This document shows, one piece after another, positions 14,498 through 14,566 of a stretch of 14,566 nucleotides of DNA. The DNA is from JAYWAM01 sp043782425. GTDB lineage: Bacteria > Pseudomonadota > Gammaproteobacteria > Burkholderiales > Usitatibacteraceae. The first letter of the stretch is position 1. Each line of letters starts with the position of its first letter. The stretch lies in the NCBI GenBank assembly GCA_043782425.1, contig JAYWAM010000188.1, positions 1 through 14,566 on the forward strand. The letters are read 5' to 3'. The notes under the pieces were generated by a model. The model was not told the origin of the DNA. It was given only the letters and a program-made list of their open reading frames with translations, and did no database searches. Made by a program: the position numbers and the translations under genes.

Positions 14498-14566
14498 TGT
14501 AAGCGATGGCTTTGTCGGCTTCTTGATCGGAAGGTTTGCGAGCGAGCGTGCGCATGTACACAGTTC
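14448..14566 (-). CDS. 3' end of a DUF1549/DUF1553-like protein, apparently cut short (partial)
   Basis: Only the last 38 codons are in the window; the gene runs off the right end. The sequence YMRTLARKPSDQEADKAIAY, then IKKVGKRSEAYESYLF and a TAG stop (14448-14450), resembles the C-terminus of DUF1549/DUF1553 proteins. Those typically read LYLRTLxRKPTxxE, then AYxxxxGxRxEAYEDLLWALLNSxEF. Here the chain stops at the point where LLWALLNSxEF is expected, so about 10-15 residues seem to be missing. It overlaps the 3' end of the giant gene by 50 bases on the opposite strand. The family call rests on memory of the motif and a short stretch; the reading frame and stop are certain. Confidence 0.5.
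   Translation of the reverse strand, partial: TVYMRTLARKPSDQEADKAIAYIKKVGKRSEAYESYLF

Overview
The window looks like a betaproteobacterial chromosome, probably from the Nitrosomonadales/Gallionella-like range. This rests on the protein sequences (RNase E ending in EPLxxxET motifs, betaproteobacterial-type UvrB and RNase E) and on the order uvrB - FHA protein - low-molecular-weight tyrosine phosphatase - rne. The genus is not determined. I see no tRNA, rRNA, CRISPR array, transposase or integrase.

Layout. (1) 1-2187: uvrB, complete, with an extended -10 promoter just ahead of it. (2) 2188-3780: a structured intergenic stretch with a perfect CRP-type palindrome and competing hairpins, then a two-domain FHA protein and a low-molecular-weight protein tyrosine phosphatase, all on +. 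(3) 3786-7204, on -: rne (RNase E) followed by a thiol-independent DsbA/GST-kappa family isomerase, with a REP-like hairpin between them. The isomerase converges on the phosphatase with a gap of only 5 bases. (4) 7205-7952: 748 bases without a convincing gene. It holds the rne 5' leader (attenuator-like mutually exclusive hairpins and a hairpin that hides the Shine-Dalgarno) and a 96-base multi-arm palindrome. (5) 7953-14497: an accessory two-gene unit of a small exported protein with a GspC/PilP-like domain, then a giant exported protein of about 2000 residues. (6) 14448-14566, on -: the 3' end of a gene resembling the C-terminus of DUF1549/DUF1553 proteins, overlapping the end of the giant gene and apparently cut short.

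Regions 1-3 are housekeeping: UvrABC excision repair, phospho-signalling accessory proteins, and RNA decay. Region 5 is the unusual part. The giant protein runs: signal peptide, HExxH metallopeptidase-like domain, six-repeat alpha/alpha toroid, five CARDB/Ig-like repeats, FlgD-type Ig domain, beta-propeller, Ig-like domain, second FlgD-type Ig domain. It carries three G/C homopolymer tracts of 7-8 bases that could switch expression by slippage. I regard this locus, and the riboregulatory-looking rne leader, as the best candidates for new biology. All domain names come from reading motifs by eye and no database search was run.
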